A stretch of DNA of 55,402 nt from NCBI GenBank assembly GCA_043748015.1, contig JAYTOA010000084.1:1-55402 (forward strand), given 5' to 3'. Shown here piece by piece: positions 54,099-55,402 of the stretch. How positions within the stretch are numbered: position 1 is the stretch's first letter; each line of letters opens with the position of its first letter. Under the pieces are notes generated by a model that saw only the letters and a list, made by a program, of their open reading frames with translations, had not been told where the DNA came from and did no database searches. The translations under genes were made by a program, and so were the position numbers. The stretch is from JAIBBG01 sp043748015. Its GTDB lineage: Bacteria; Bacteroidota; Bacteroidia; Flavobacteriales_D; Sanyastnellaceae.

Positions 54099-55402
54099 TT
54101 TATTAAAAAAATGTCCGACATCTGCATAGGTCGTTCATCCTTTCTCCAGGTAAAATTTTCCAACTGAAACATTTCAACTTTCGACATACGCATTGGCGTG
54201 AATACCGAATTCGTCTCCGTTTCCAATCGGACTTTTGTAAGCTGATTGTCCTGCACGGTAATATTCATGTTTGAACATTCACCTTTGTTGATGCCCATCG
54301 CTAAAGGCTTTCCCGATTTATCATCCGTGGGAAAATAAATCAACTGCCCATTGCCTTCTACATAAACTTCCGCGAGTTCATTGTCCACAAATAGACCTTT
54401 CATGTGCCTGCCCTTTATCTGATTGTATTTACCGGATCCCACTATGCTGTCACCCTTCGCTTCGGCATCTGAAATGATGAATGAATTGTTTCGCACAAAA
54501 AATGATTTCATCTTTCCACTTTCCATTTGAATAGAAATTGAATCTCCTGTCACTTGATTCTGCGCACTCCAAAGGATAGGTTTGGAAAACATGCGCATAG
54601 TACTGTCCATTTCAGAATAAACCAAAGAGTCACATTTTCCTTGAAGATCTCCCTTGAATAACTTCACATGACGATAAGCATACACGATGTCTTTGCCTGA
54701 AGTATCAGAAACCGATCGCAAAGTATCTGCATGCATGAAAAGTGAATCCTCGTCAAAAATTTGCGTCATCAGAGCCCTTCCGGTCACAAAACTCTCCTTG
54801 GATTTTTCGTTGTGCCTTCCATACTCACCAGAGATGACATAGTTATTCGTAGTATCACGAATCAAAACATTTCTGAATACCTCACCACGACCTAACACTC
54901 CATCATAGTAAATGCTATCACCTTTGAGTGTTGTCTTATCAGAAGTGATAACAGCATTTATTCCAAAGCGCGATTGATCCTTCTTGGAATTATAATATCC
55001 ATTCTCGCAATAAATCGTTGTCTTGTCGCCAACAATATTCGTCGGCCCGTAGAAATAGGAAATCTCACCTCGACTATCATACTGCATCGTATCGCAATTC
55101 ACCTTGTAATCCGGATTCGTAAGAACAACATTGTCTCTAAAAAAAAACATTTCATTGCGGGATAGATAAATCCCTTTGCGACTGGTGAGCGTATTTTTAT
55201 TTACGTTAGATACAATCTTACCTCCACCAAAATAATTGGCAACGTCGGTTTCAAGGTTATAGATCAGATCATTTGTGGTAAGTGTGATGTCCTTATCGCG
55301 TAGCACGATATTGCGTTCCATTTTCGCCGTCTGTGTCTTTTTATCGAAATGAAGAAACTCACCATTCACCAGGTATCCACTGCTCTCCACGATTCTTATT
55401 CT
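54095..55402 (-). CDS. OstA/LptA-like protein, 5' end outside the window
   Basis: At least 431 residues, open to the window edge; a GTG at 55390 is in frame but is probably internal. The OstA-type repeats recur: LVNGEFLHFDKKTQTAKMER, then strands with DNVVLTNPDYKVNCDTMQYD and FYGPTNIVGDKTTIYCENGY. This beta-jelly-roll build is that of LptA/LptD periplasmic bridge proteins for lipopolysaccharide, here much longer than LptA (about 185), as in Bacteroidota OstA-like proteins. The stop TAG overlaps the MCE gene stop tail-to-tail by 4 bases (CTAA). Context with lptD supports a lipopolysaccharide transport role. Confidence 0.8.
   Translation of the reverse strand, partial: RIRIVESSGYLVNGEFLHFDKKTQTAKMERNIVLRDKDITLTTNDLIYNLETDVANYFGGGKIVSNVNKNTLTSRKGIYLSRNEMFFFRDNVVLTNPDYKVNCDTMQYDSRGEISYFYGPTNIVGDKTTIYCENGYYNSKKDQSRFGINAVITSDKTTLKGDSIYYDGVLGRGEVFRNVLIRDTTNNYVISGEYGRHNEKSKESFVTGRALMTQIFDEDSLFMHADTLRSVSDTSGKDIVYAYRHVKLFKGDLQGKCDSLVYSEMDSTMRMFSKPILWSAQNQVTGDSISIQMESGKMKSFFVRNNSFIISDAEAKGDSIVGSGKYNQIKGRHMKGLFVDNELAEVYVEGNGQLIYFPTDDKSGKPLAMGINKGECSNMNITVQDNQLTKVRLETETNSVFTPMRMSKVEMFQLENFTWRKDERPMQMSDIFLIN

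Overview
The window looks like the chromosome of a Bacteroidota bacterium, most like a member of the Flavobacteriales. The signs are a type IX secretion (T9SS) sorting domain, a TonB receptor with an N-terminal carboxypeptidase-regulatory domain, lipoproteins of the form S-C-K-K-D, a short NuoG, near absence of Shine-Dalgarno sites, and -7 boxes of the TAnnTTTG type. Placement below phylum level is inference. No rRNA, tRNA or CRISPR array was found. Most genes are housekeeping.

Layout. The left edge holds the 3' end of an insertion-sequence transposase and a broken gene. A minus-strand cluster follows (about 0.5-8.4 kb): small secreted protein, dabA, dabB, a SulP anion transporter and a porin. 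It reads as an energised inorganic-carbon (bicarbonate) uptake system covering both membranes. Next come a DUF2167 membrane protein and fumarylacetoacetase (tyrosine breakdown), divergent from a DUF5819-like/HTTM membrane pair. From 12.6 to 17.9 kb, three SurA-type periplasmic chaperones/isomerases and a MoxR ATPase form one minus-strand operon. guaB, a HYR/dockerin-like secreted protein, gdhA, a small lipoprotein and a TonB-dependent receptor follow. sucA and sucB (2-oxoglutarate dehydrogenase E1 and E2) lie on the plus strand with an oppositely oriented glycosyltransferase between them. After a T9SS-exported protein and a leucine-rich-repeat pseudogene comes a complete 14-subunit complex I operon, nuoA-N (34.7-49.1 kb). 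An outer-membrane barrel gene sits between nuoF and nuoG, and a frameshifted four-helix-bundle gene between nuoG and nuoH. The right end is an envelope cluster: lptD, an N-acetylmuramoyl-L-alanine amidase, an MlaD-like MCE protein and a partial OstA/LptA-like gene.

The most unusual signal is not protein-coding. Several of the longer intergenic gaps contain degenerate tandem tracts with a 7- or 8-bp period. In two gaps these flank copies of one repeat family with a conserved core (GATTTGAGCG-n-GAAGC): three tandem plus-orientation copies near 21.2-21.7 kb and two inverted, diverged copies near 12.4-12.5 kb. Heptad tracts of other sequence flank the four-helix-bundle gene inside the nuo operon. 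Together they suggest an undescribed interspersed repeat family and possibly a small mobile unit; mobility is inference.

Functionally, the window combines central metabolism (2-oxoglutarate dehydrogenase, glutamate dehydrogenase, IMP dehydrogenase, tyrosine degradation), NADH-driven proton pumping, proton-coupled carbon uptake, and outer-membrane assembly (SurA proteins, LptD/OstA, MlaD).
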